From Lactarius indigo (taxonomy: Eukaryota; Basidiomycota; Agaricomycetes; Russulales; Russulaceae), in NCBI GenBank assembly GCA_025766275.1, contig JAFKAC010000057.1, positions 304,597 through 368,596 of the forward strand: DNA of 64,000 nt. Reading direction: 5' to 3'. The first letter of the stretch is position 1. Each line of letters begins with the position of its first letter. A model generated the notes under the pieces. The model made no database searches and was not told where the DNA came from. It was given only the letters and a program-made list of their open reading frames with translations. This document shows positions 44,861-55,508 of the stretch, piece by piece. Made by a program: the position numbers and the translations under genes.

Positions 44861-46677
44861 ATGATCGTTCAGAAGCTCATCAATTTCGTCAACTTGGACC
44901 CCCGTTCGGCCTGTGCTGGCGCCCCCAAGGCGCGGACCAAGACCTTCATCAAGAAATACTTCACGGCTGAACATTATCAAGCTGTGCTTGACCTTGAAGC
45001 AGAGCAAAAGCTCCTTCGCTTGTGCTCGGCTCATTGGAAAGCTGACGCCTTTATTACTCAGGTCTTTCTGCAGCGAAGTAAAGAGAAAGCCATGGCAGCG
45101 ATGAACGCCGCGCCTGCCACATCCCCACAGTCCAACCTGTCCCTGGAGCCACCGACTGCGTTCGTCCCACAAATTCAGGAGGTGGCGCCCATGAATCTGA
45201 CGAAGCGGGCTCTTGAGTTGAGCCCCGGCCCCAAATCACCTTCGGCATCGCACACCCAAAAGCGCAACAAAGACAACCACATGCCAGCGGTTTCCGGACA
45301 GAAGACTATAGGCTCTAGAGGGCCCTTAAACCGTGAGTACTCTACTCAACAACGTCCAAACCCACTGACGTGGTACTTGTGCACAGAGAACCAACGTCCT
45401 GCTGCACGCAAGATCACTCCCACGTTCCTCAACTGCACCAAGATGACTTGTGCGGAACCTGCGCCAACGAGTCTTCGTCTTCTTCACGTTGATCCATCAG
45501 GTGCATCTCTCACGTGTACACTTACAGCATACTGATATGAAGTTGTGTTCCCAGTCGACAACCTCGTTGGTGAGTCGAAACGCTCTGCACTTACGCTCCC
45601 ACTGACTGCGTCTTCACAGTGACCCTCACATCCGAATTCCCTTCCCTAACAAACGCCCCCCATCTTCTTTACTCCATGAGTGCGCAGTCGTCGTTCAAGG
45701 AAGGCAAACCTTCCGAGCAAGTCGCGACGCTCCTCGAGCGTGTCCAATTCGCAGACCCGTGTTCACCCGACATTGACGAGGACAACATGTGCCAAGGCTG
45801 GGGGCATTACCAGTTCACGGCGGGTGGTATCAGCCCGGCATCCTCGCTTACCAGTTGGGAGAAGGTTGGCAGCGTCGCTACTGCCTTCAAGCTCGTGGCA
45901 GCCGCCATCAAGACGTGCCAAGAAGCAAGATCGATGTGCTCGAATGCCGGAATGCCGAAGACGAGTGGGTTCATCAGCGATGCGTACCTCGAGAAGATTC
46001 TCGAGTGTCTCGAGAGTTGCTGGGTTGGCGCTGGCGGGGTACGTATTCAATACACTTTCCCTGTTTTTTTTTAACCTATCTTAGGTGTTCACTTCTTCTC
46101 AAAATCGTGTCCCACTTCCCACCACTCCTTCGTATCGTGACGTTGCAATGTCACCTCCACCGCGTGGGCCTGTGATTAGGATCAAGCGGCCAGCTCTTCC
46201 CGCCGATGTTGCCGCAAGCAAAATCCCCGAGGTTCCTACAGGAACCGACTCTACCACCCAGCCCCCCGCCACCACAGAACCCACAGAGCCTTCCGTGGGG
46301 CTAGATGAGGTGTGTCGGTGTTTGTAGTTATACCCTCTCCCACCCACCGCCTCTAGGGTGCTCAAGCAAGTGCCGCGTCGCTCAAGCTCCTTCAAGTCTC
46401 GGAGCTCCTGGCCTGGTTCGGCGACAACAAGCTTAGCACCCAAAGTGGAAGCGGAAGGACGGTACATCGTGTGTTCTAAGCCCAGTAATATTAACTATAG
46501 CCTGGGCAGATCTCGTCGATGCCATCGTCAAGTCCCCCGAGTTAGCACACATTTCCGAGTCGACCATCAAGGAAATCATCAAGAAGGTAAGATCCTCATT
46601 GTCCGTAGCATTCAACTCTGACTTACTGTTGCCAGCGCAAGGCGAAAAAAGGGCCACCAAAGCCACTCGCTGCGTGA
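44861..46677 (+). CDS. Unrecognised nuclear protein 2 with SAP-like C-terminus
   Basis: Paralogue of the gene at 41957. The first exon (ATG 44861) has the shared helical block KYFTAEHYQAVLDLEAEQKL followed by LCSAHWKAD, against LCSANWKAD in gene 1. A basic Ser/Pro stretch (KRALELSPGPKSPSASHTQK) follows. GT-AG introns at about 45333-45390, 45500-45555 and 45567-45619 lead in frame to a second Cys-containing region (CQGWGHYQFTAGGISPASSL, LEKILECLESCWVGAGG). The last exons give a SAP-like pair (LLQVSELLAWFGDNKLS ... DLVDAIVKSPELAHIS) and a basic tail (KEIIKKRKAKKGPPKPLAA, stop 46675-46677). No frameshift is needed, so this copy looks intact. Proposed role: chromatin or repeat-DNA binding; inference only. 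Confidence 0.6.
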
Positions 46678-46794
46678 CTAGCGTATGCCCATCGAATACA
46701 CTGCTGCATGCGGGCAGCTACAACTGCCCTTGATCCTGGCATGCTCTCGCTCATATTCGGTTGAGGGGTTTTTTTTTCTAATATTTGGACTTTC

Positions 46795-47310
46795 CGACAT
46801 ACATACACGACTTGATACGACTCCCCCTCGACCTGGTGTGACTACTAAATGAATAAAATTTGACTGCGAAATGCATAAAAAGTACGCGGGATGACTAAGT
46901 TTGACCAATAACGACTAGAAAAACGACTTGATGACGACTGCAACCGACTATGGATTGTACATCAATGACTTGATGTGACTTTTCGGAACTGGGAACGACT
47001 TGAATCGGACTTTGGGTGACTGAGATTGACTACGTATTTAGCCATAATCGACTTGATGTGACTGTTGGTTGACCTAGATTGGACCAAGAACGACTACGAA
47101 TTTGTCCCCCAATGACTAAAATTGACGTCGGACGACTCAGATTGCCCATGCGTCGACTTTGCTCGACTTCGGCAAAGCCCCTCAACCTAGCTATTCGTAG
47201 TCGATCCTTAGTCACCAAAACTCACAATTCTTGCAAATATTCGTTTTTTAGTCGCGTTGACTACCCGATGACTATTTGGGGTAAACGGTCGACCAACAGC
47301 CGACTAACCT
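46795..47310. repeat. GACT-motif array 2
   Basis: About 500 bp after gene 2 with CGACTTGA, TGACTTG, TGACTAAG and CGACTACG motifs every 10-25 bp, mostly in the GACT orientation to about 47170 and then mixed with AGTCG. It is more diverged than array 1 but the same in kind and position. Confidence 0.75.
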
Positions 47311-47484
47311 TTTTTACTGAGCATAACCTCTTATCTACCTGGTGCGCCGCATGCCGAGCGCTGAGCACATCAGGTATGACCAAGACAGAAGTTACCTCCT
47401 TTGATCCGTGGTCTAGGGTTGTTGTGCGTTGTTGCTTTCACAGTAGGGACCTTCCGAAGTCATCTCACGGGTGCAAGAGGTTTC

Positions 47485-49172
47485 ATGGCCCCCACGTCAA
47501 CACCAGTTGTCGCATTTGGCCTAAAATATCACCCAGCGTCAGCCAAACTTCCGACTCTTGGAAGAGGCGATGTTCTTCGTGTCCTTCGCAGGTTAGGCGA
47601 GCTCGGCATTCGTTATATCCGTCTCCAATGGGTCGACTACACGAACATCACACGCCACCGTATCATACCCCTTCCAGCTTTTTCTGAAATTTTGGGAGCT
47701 TCACGCCCAGGAGTATCGATCGCGAAGGTCTGTCTTGGACTAGTTGGAGTTTCTATGGCGCCTGGTTTCTCGGGCACTGGCGAATATCTGTATGTTCCTG
47801 ATTTGAGCTCTATCCGCATGTGCGGCTATTCCCCCGGGCATGCAAGTCTGATGGGCTGGTTCGAGGAGAAGTTGCCCATCCAGAAACATGGGAAGGACTC
47901 CTTGGAAGTGCCCCTCTGCCCTCGGGGGCTTCTCAGAGGAATCGTAAAGTGCGTTGCTCATGCGTCAACGCCGTTAACAAATTAACCGAACGATTTGTTT
48001 TTTTTAGTAAGGGCTACGCTCTGGGTGCAGAGTTTCTCGTAGGATTCGAGACGGAATTCATTCTACTTAAAACTACCGATCCTATCGAGGCCGTAAACGA
48101 CGCTCCCTGGTCAGCATCTAGTGCAGTCCCATCGGGTTCTGATGCGGCAAAGTGTCTGGAAGAGATCGCTGATGCCCTCCGGACTGGCGAAATCGAACTC
48201 TTGATGTACCACTCCGAGGCCGCTCCTGGGCAGGTGAGAGACTCCCCCGCCATGACTGGAGTATGGCTGATATGGATCGCGGCTGGGCAGTACGAAGTGG
48301 TAACAGGCCCTCTGCCACCCTTGGAAGCAGCCGATGCCGTCGTGTTCACTCGCGAGACAGTCGTCAACATCGCTGCGAAACACGGCTTACGTGCCACGTT
48401 CGCTCCCCGAGTTTATACATACACATGTAAGTATGGTGTCTCCCGTCCCCTAGTTCGTGTCCTTGAGTCCTTCGATTACAGGTGGAACTGCGGCGCATGC
48501 TCATATATCTATTCATTCCACGGCCCAACCCCCTGCGAACCCACCTCCGGCAAATCCAAATACCAATAAAGACACAACGATGACGCCTCTGGAACGATCA
48601 TTCCTGCAGTCTCTTCTTGATAACCTTCCTTCTAGCATCGCATTTACATTGCCTACGGCGGCATCATATGATCGCGTCCAGGATGGGATCTGGTCATGTG
48701 GAACGTACGCTTGCTGGGGAGTAGACAACAGGGAAGTCGCTGTACGTCTTACCGGTCCGCCCGGCTCCCATCACTTCGAAGTGCGCTCCATCGATGGGAC
48801 TGCAAACCCACATATAGCTCTTGCAACTATTCTTGGATTGGGTCTCGTCGGGGTGCAGAATGGCCTGGAGCTAAAGATAGAGGCAGTAGACGGAGCCCCA
48901 ACGGTTTTGAGCGCTGAAGAACTTACGGAGAGGGGAATTGTCGGACGCCTTCAGCGTACTCTTAGTGCAGCAAGAGACGTCGCGCGGAAGGACGCAACCA
49001 TTAATGATGTTCTCGGTCAAGAATTCGTACAGAAGTATCTAGGTGTCAATGAGGTGCGTGATCTTATCGCGGTGCTAACATTCACTAAACTAACTTTTTA
49101 CAGACCATGGAAAAATATATGGAAACCGGCAATGCTGAGCAAAACCTAATTAAGAACGTACAGACATATTGA
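47485..49172 (+). CDS. Glutamine-synthetase-like protein (GS-I/FluG C-terminal type)
   Basis: Catalytic-domain relative of class-I glutamine synthetase, the type also found as the C-terminal half of fungal FluG. Exons are 47485-47948, 48008-48233, 48291-48426, 48482-49053 and 49104-49172 (1467 nt, 488 residues), with introns of 59, 57, 55 and 50 nt; intron 2 is a multiple of three. The N-terminal beta-grasp part is LGIRYIRLQWVDYTNITRHR. Catalytic-domain landmarks are GAEFLVGFETEFILL (metal-binding Glu pattern), EAAPGQYEVVTGPLPPLEAA, GTAAHAHISIHS, the counterpart of GSGMHVHQS in true GS, and SIDGTANPHIALATILGLGL. Differences from canonical GS motifs mean it may be a gamma-glutamyl ligase on another amine rather than ammonia-dependent GS. 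Confidence 0.85.
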
Positions 49173-49418
49173 GAGAACGAACTTGGGTCGCGCAAGAGGC
49201 GTCAGGGCGTACAGAAGTATCATTTTGTTATAAATATAGTAGTCTGTCATTTGACAGCGTATGTCCATGGAGTGTCTCTTATGTCATGAAATCCCAACTT
49301 TTTTCTCTCGATCGAAGGCTGTCCTGCACGATGATTAACTTTGGTGACATGGGTACAATAGTGTACTGTATATGGGTGGCGGATTCGCGGGGTGACACAA
49401 GCCGCCGTGATCTATAAA
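49173..49418. other. 3' flank of GS-like gene
   Basis: Short non-coding stretch up to the MITE; nothing recognised. Confidence 0.4.
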
Positions 49419-49526
49419 CACTGCGGGCATTTCACAATGTAATCCAATTCAGTCGGCTATTTCACGAAATCTGATTGGTCAGATTTTTGCAACTGAATTA
49501 GATTACATTGTAAAATGCCCACAGTG
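49419..49526. mobile_element. 108-bp MITE with CACTG termini
   Basis: Near-perfect 35-bp terminal inverted repeats: CACTGCGGGCATTTCACAAT on the left against CACTGTGGGCATTTTACAAT (reverse complement of the right end), three mismatches over 35 bp. The middle holds a second perfect palindrome, AAATCTGA-TTGG-TCAGATTT. The element is flanked by AAA on both sides (49416-49418 and 49527-49529). CACTG ends and a 3-bp target duplication fit a CACTA/CMC-mobilised miniature element. Confidence 0.85.
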
Positions 49527-49529
49527 AAA

Positions 49530-50420
49530 TATGATATGCTTCAGCCCGATTATACTGTAACATCCCGAATCTAAGCAGGGTTGAGGGCGTCTACGAGAAA
49601 TGGGCACCATATATCAGAGTTGACTTGCTCGCGAAGAAAATGAGCGGGAAGCAAGATCCCATCAACACTGGGAATGAAACACCGTTGGAGGGTCAACGTG
49701 TCAACTGACATGTGTCATGGAGCAGGTGGCCGTACCTTATGGGCCGCCAGGACCAGTGTGAAAGAATAACATTGCCGGAAAAGGTGGGATAACGACTACC
49801 TTGGGCTTGTGCTGGTGTTGGGGTATTGGTAGGGAAATTTACATCGGTCCCATCCGCTCTTATCACGGTTATGCTTGAACTTGAATGAGTCCTTCAAGAA
49901 AGCCCAATGAGAGTCGGGCACCAGAGCCAACAGCCCGGAGATCTGCACCAGGCACCGAATGCTATATCCAGTTCAAAGCGTTTGTAGAAGCAACCTGAGG
50001 GTTGTGCGCCCCCTGGATCGATCGCGTGCACGAGTTTGCATAGTGCCGAAGACAGAAACGTTGACGTTAAAGAAAGCAGGGGCATTGATAGGTCAACTGC
50101 ACAGACAGACCAAGTCCCCTCTTTAGAGCTTGACTATGTATGAAATCCAACGCCTTGCGAGAAAAGAATGTTGACAGGGATGGGGGCGAAACCATTACGG
50201 TGTCTGTCGGGTGCTGGTGAGAACCAGAAGTAACTTCGGTAGTAACTGCCTTTGACTCGGAAGAGCGAGCGAAAGGGGTTCGGATGTTTTGCGGTGCCGA
50301 ATATTTCTCAGTAGCTTGAAAGCTGCATCAGCGGCATCTCGGATAATCGGCATCAAACTATGCACCACGCTGGTGCAAAATGGGAAACTCCTGACGCTGC
50401 ATACGCGAAGGTCTAAGCAA
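49530..50420. other. Intergenic, no gene seen
   Basis: About 0.9 kb between the MITE and the tRNA gene with no supported coding frame or RNA. Confidence 0.5.
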
Positions 50421-50439
50421 ATAAAAAACAAAAAATATT
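50421..50439 (-). terminator. RNA polymerase III T-run terminator of tRNA-Lys
   Basis: On the minus strand the tRNA is followed by TTTTTTGTTTTTTATTT, a strong Pol III stop. Confidence 0.7.
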
Positions 50440-50541
50440 AGCCCACCGCGAGGGTCGAACTCGCAGCCTTCAGATCACACAATGGTGTGTACTCCACCCG
50501 CCGTAAGAGTCTGACGCTCTATCCGATTGAGCTAGGCGGGC
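50440..50541 (-). tRNA. tRNA-Lys(CTT) with a 28-nt intron
   Basis: Read on the minus strand: acceptor GCCCGCC pairs with GGTGGGC (one G-T pair), D-arm GCTC/GAGC, anticodon stem TCAGA/TCTGA, loop C-T-CTT-A then the intron and A38, T-arm GCGAG-TTCGACC-CTCGC. The intron (50476-50503) sits after position 37, the canonical eukaryotic place. Anticodon CTT reads AAG lysine codons. The discriminator base reads T. Confidence 0.92.
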
Positions 50542-50772
50542 GTTCAGATGGAACCGGATAAGGCACAAATAAAGGCAAAATATGCCTCGTGGGAGTAGCG
50601 GTTTTAAAATAGCCTAGTGGGCAAGTGCCGAAGGGCCAAATGAAGAGCCAAACAACCACGAGGTGGTGGGGCCGCCTCGCACTTTCACGGGCGCTGTTCT
50701 CTTATATTTTCCCCCTCATCTTCATTCCTCGTTCAGTCCCTTCCTTTCATACCCTGTCAAACCGACGACTCG

Positions 50773-52745
50773 ATGTTGTCTTTTTTCCGTGCGGCAGCAA
50801 CTATTGCTGTCGTCCTCAGTCTATCCTCCGGGGGGCATGCCATCGGCAAGGTCACGAGGTCCGGCCGCTATCTCTACAACGCAGATGGTAGTCGCTTTTA
50901 CATCAAGGGCATTGCATATCAAGAGCAAGGTAAGTCAAGTTCTGCGAACGTGGGAAAGGAACCTTGTAGAGCAACATATACAACTAGGTGCTGCTACTGT
51001 GGACCCCAATGCCCCCTTCTCGGAGCCAAGTACATTCATCGATCCCCTCGCAAATGCAACCGCCTGTGCTCGTGACATACCCTTCCTACAGCAACTCGGA
51101 GTCAACGCCATTCGTGTTTATAGCGTCAATGCCTCACTGAATCACGACTCTTGTATGCAAGGATTGAGTAGTGCAGGCATCTATACCATGTATGTTGTCA
51201 TACTGGAGTTAACGTGTTCATATGGACTCTTCGGCGCTTACACAATTTACAGCCTAGACTTGACTCTTCCGGTCAATGGCTCCATCGATCGTAACTCTCC
51301 CGCGTGGACGACAAACCTTCTTGACTCGTACATCAATACTATCGATGCCTTCTCCAAGTACGATAACGTTTTGGCTTACAATGTCGGAAATGAGGTTGTT
51401 GTGAGCCCCAACGGGACTACTGCGGCGACATTCGTAAAGGCTGCCGCTCGTGATACTAAGGCCTACCTGTGCATCACCTTTTCTTCATTCAATGGTGTGT
51501 GCTGATGCCCATTCCTCTTTTGTCTTTTTTTTTTTCAGAACTTCAAAGTCATCGTCTGCTCTCGTTGGATATGCTGCTATCGATGGCGATGATACATGGA
51601 TTGTTCCTCTTGCGAACTATCTCTCTTGTGATCCCTCCAGTAGCAACTCGGGCGACACCGCCATCGACATCTTCGGGCTGAACAACTAGTGAGCACCCAG
51701 AACTCAATTAGCATGAACCGTCTCTAACGTTACCCTAGCGAGTTTTGTGGAAATTCGACCTTCCAGGCCTCCTATGCTGGCAAGACTGGCGATTTCGCAG
51801 GTTACAACGTCGTCGCGTATTTCAGCGAATATGGTTGTAACCAGCCAAGTCCCCGTGTATGGGCGGAAGTCCCTGTGTTGTTTGGTAGCGATGCTGTTCC
51901 CGTCTGGTCTGGCGGCGTTGCTTTCTCGTATTTCCCTGCTGAGAGTGGACAAGGCGAATTCGGCATGGTCACGCTTTCCTCCGATGGATCTACTGTCACT
52001 CCAAACACCGACTTCGACAACTTGAAGACAATGTACAATCAAGTATCGTTCATCAATGACCCTGGCCAGAGCAGCGCAGCCTCTGCTTATCCCGCATGCC
52101 CCCAGCAAAACTCCTCTTTCCTCGCTTCAACTACACTGCCGCCCACTCCCAGCGACTCTGCTTGCCAGTGCTTGGAATCTAACCTTAGCTGTCAATTTAA
52201 TCCGCAGACCTCCAATACATCTGCCATCATTGGGTCGCTTCTCGACACGGCTTGTTCTCTTCTCGGTACAGTTGGAGGAAGCTGTGATCCAATTGCCGGC
52301 AATGGTCAGACGGGGCAGTACGGTACGGTATCCTCTTGCGATCCCTGTGAGTCTGTTTCTCTGCGTCTCTCTTTCCCTCATTGATACAACGAGGACAGCT
52401 ACCAAACTTTCTTTTGCAATGAGCGAATACTTTGAAGCGAACAAACGCGATCCTCAGGCATGCAGCTTCAGTGGTAATGGTACAGTAAACGCTAAAGCTT
52501 CATCTTCCTCGACTGCGACCGTAGTTGCAAGCTCTTGTCTCGCAACTGCTACGGGTACACACGTCCCGACTGCGCCATCCTCAGCCAGCAATCCTGGATC
52601 GACCTCTTCCAAAGGGAGCGGAAGCAGCAGTAGCAGCACCCCCGGAGCAGCGACAACCGTACTTGTCAGCGATGTACGCGCCCTATTGGGGGTTTTCTTG
52701 GTGCTCGCGGTCAGCGTTGCCGGTGGTTTGTTGTCCCTAGCTTAG
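50773..52745 (+). CDS. GH72 beta-1,3-glucanosyltransferase (Gas/Gel family) with X8/CBM43, GPI-anchored
   Basis: Cell-wall enzyme that elongates beta-1,3-glucan by transglycosylation on the outer membrane face. Exons are 50773-50929, 50988-51189, 51253-51468, 51539-51688, 51739-52346 and 52399-52745 (1680 nt, 559 residues); introns are 58, 63, 70, 50 and 52 nt. A signal peptide ends near GGHA. The GH72 domain opens RFYIKGIAYQ and holds both catalytic glutamates: NVGNEV (acid/base) and FSEYGC (nucleophile). A Cys-rich X8/CBM43 module follows (SACQCLESNLSCQF, DTACSLLG, SCDP split by an intron, QACSFSGNG). The C-terminus is Ser/Thr-rich and then hydrophobic (LLGVFLVLAVSVAGGLLSLA), a GPI-attachment signal. 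Both active-site residues and the module are intact. Confidence 0.95.
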
Positions 52746-53005
52746 AAGTACAATGTGTCAGCGGACTTTTTCTGGATCATTGACAATTTGCTAGGACTAG
52801 GACTACATCTACGCCTCTTATTCGAGGTGGGACATTCATTTTACATTTACCCATTTACCCCTTGCCAAAGTACGGTAGTTTTTTTTTTTTTTGTTGATAT
52901 TGGATGTGGCGTGGACATTGTCGGAACTCGAAATTGAGTTTGAATTGAGCTGAGTAACAACAGTCGAACACGTCGAAAGTATCTTTCTTTTTCCCGTCAT
53001 TTGCT
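52746..53005. other. Short intergenic region between GH72 and the RRM gene
   Basis: 260 bp, AT-rich with a 12-T run near 52880; no gene seen. Confidence 0.4.
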
Positions 53006-54886
53006 ATGGCTGCCTCTCCCGTCCCAGTCGACCGCAGTGATACACAAGTACGTGAAAAATGGCCAGGAAAAGAAGACAGAGCTGGGGACTCTCTGGCACA
53101 CGGCGCAGAACTCCCTCCGTCAAACGGTGGTCCTCCAGACGAACGTGGAGCACCGGAAGCAGCCAACGCAGAGTATCATGCTCGCAGCCCTGGTGGAGGT
53201 GACGCTGGCCCTGTTAACAGGTCTGGTGGGATGACGATCTACAGGGAGAAACAAGTCAAGGTGCTTAGGTCCTCTCATGTTTCTCCGCTTCGCTTGCGCC
53301 ACGTATGCGTTCCTGCATGGGCAATAGCACGAGCAGCCTTGTCGTCGTGATTCCATGCTACTTATTGCTGGCTTCCGGAGACTAGCTGCCCGTGTCTTCA
53401 GGTTCCGGGCTCACGCGCTCCGCTTCTTCGCTCCATGTTTGCTCTTTCGTGTGTTCTGGACTGGTGTTCACCTGTGATCTGCAGCCAAATAAGGTCTACA
53501 TCGGTGGCCTGCCAGAAAATACTCGTCAAGAGGACCTCCAAAGTTGCTTCGGCAAAATTGGCGATATTGTTAACATTGAATTGAAGTACGTTCCTTTGAG
53601 AAACTGCACAGTTACCCTTTCTAATTCACTTCGTGCAGAGTGGGATATGGCTTTGTGGTAGGTGTCGTTGACAAGCCCGCAGAGAGCCACGGAATTTCAT
53701 CCTTTTCCAGGAATTTGACAGCCGAGAGGCCGCAGAGGAGAGCGTTGCTAAGTATAATGAAGGCTTTTTCATGGGCAACAAAATTCGTGTCGAGATTTCC
53801 CGCGGTGGAGGACGTTTTGCAAAGTTTAGTGGAGATCCGGGTGCTTGTTTCAAGTGCGGTCAAATGGGTCACTGGGCCAGGTGGGCATCGATTGCTTTGA
53901 TTTCTTATCCATCCTCTGAGTAGAATCTTCCAGAGAATGCCCGAATCATGTCGTGCAGTCAGTCCTTACTTTTCTACCACGTTCTTCTCACGCTTAGTTT
54001 TTTTGCTCGTCCAGACGCCACAGCCCTCCAGGTGACGGTTCTCTGATCGATAGAATTCATCCACCCCGTGAATACGCAGCACCCCCTCCCCATAGTCGCG
54101 ACTATCCACCTTATCGTGAAGAGTACCCCCCTCGAGGCTACCCACCTCCCCCCCGCGATGCACGTTATCCGTATGATTATCCTCCACCTCGAAGACCTAC
54201 GTCTCCCCCACGAGATTATCGTGATTACCCTCCGCCCCCAGTTCGCAGGGGCGACATGGACGACTACAGAATACGTGGGCCTCCCCCCCCACCCCCGCGC
54301 TACGAGTCTCGCTCTGGTTACTACAACTCTGATGACCCGGCTGCGTACTCTCGCGGTTATCCCCCTCCGGCGTCTCGAGACTACGATCGATACGACCGAC
54401 GACCCCCTCCATCTAATGACCGATATGGAGGTTACCCTCCTCCCCCTGTTGTCAGGCCAAGGACACCTCCTGGCGGTGGACCTCCATCGCGTCGAGAAGA
54501 ATTTGAGAGACCTGCCCGGTCTGTATAATTCTGTACTCATCGTAGTTAACGCTGATCGGTTGTATTCAGGGATTATCCTCCTACGACTGAATACCGTCGC
54601 CCGGTAACTCCGCCGCCAGGTCGTTACACCGATTACGCTCCCCGCTCTGGCACCGAGGCGCGTGCAAGGTCTGTGGTGATATGGTAACCATTTTGTATTG
54701 TGACACTAAAGCCCATGTAGACGCCGCTCTCAAAGCCCTCCTGGTAGGACTGGCACTGGTACCTACGAGACTTATCCTACTGCTCCAGGCTATACTGGGC
54801 CTCCTCCGGCTCCCCCTAAAAGCACTACTCGCGAATATCCCGCTAGAGGGGGGCTCGATCAAAATCCGGGTTATAGGAGGCAGTGA
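53006..54886 (+). CDS. SR-like splicing factor: RRM, CCHC zinc knuckle, Pro/Arg/Tyr-rich tail
   Basis: RNA-binding protein resembling the RSZ/SRSF7 class. Exons are 53006-53047, 53485-53585, 53639-53657, 53711-53880, 53934-53957, 54015-54518, 54570-54668 and 54721-54886 (1125 nt, 374 residues). The RRM begins KVYIGGLPENTRQEDLQSCF (RNP2), with RNP1-like VGYGFVEF formed across two introns. The knuckle CFKCGQMGHWARECPN is split by an intron. The tail is PPP/RDY/RGYPPP-rich and ends RRRSQSPPGR...GYRRQ. Small exons (19 and 24 nt) are well supported by frame. The least certain point is exon 1: it is joined over a 437-nt intron (53048-53484) that contains another open frame, so the N-terminal residues may differ. 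Confidence 0.85.
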
Positions 54887-55508
54887 GCGCTTCAAGCAAT
54901 TTTTTTTTCGAAACTGCATTGTGTCCGTCGTCCTGTGCAAGTGCTACATCTCGGCAGTCAACACCTGTTCTGTCTTGATCGTCACGGTGCTGGTTTATCT
55001 TATGCGTAGCTTGGTTGCGTTCTCTCCTTGTAATGCTTGCTGCCCGATGATTTATGTCTTGCGATATTTGCTTTGCCGTTTCTCATGCTCCATGTGACCA
55101 CTTGTTTCACTTGCTTCGCACAGAAACTAGTAACCTATTTAGCAAGCGCCGATGTGAATGTGACATTGATGTGCCCAAAGGACCCTACTTGTGCCTCAGC
55201 TCAACGTGTCGCGCGGCCGCTGGCAACCAGTACATGCGTCTTTGCCTTTCCACCTTTTTGTTGAGCGTGATCTTATACTCCCTGAGCGCGGTTAACTGTT
55301 CTTGACGAGCTTGTGAGATTTGTTGTTGACCGCTTATGGTATTTTGGATTGTATGCTAGAGTACATGATAGTGTAACGTCTGAACCCCCTGTGACCTGAA
55401 ACCTGAGTGTTGAATAAGTCGTATTTTAAGGGTTAGTAAGAGAGAGATAACCACGTGGCAGAATGTTGGAGTTGAATGAACGCACCGCCGCTCCGCCATT
55501 CTTGTCCC
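54887..55508. other. Intergenic, no gene seen
   Basis: About 620 bp between the RRM gene and the RhoGAP gene; short open frames without family features. Confidence 0.5.
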
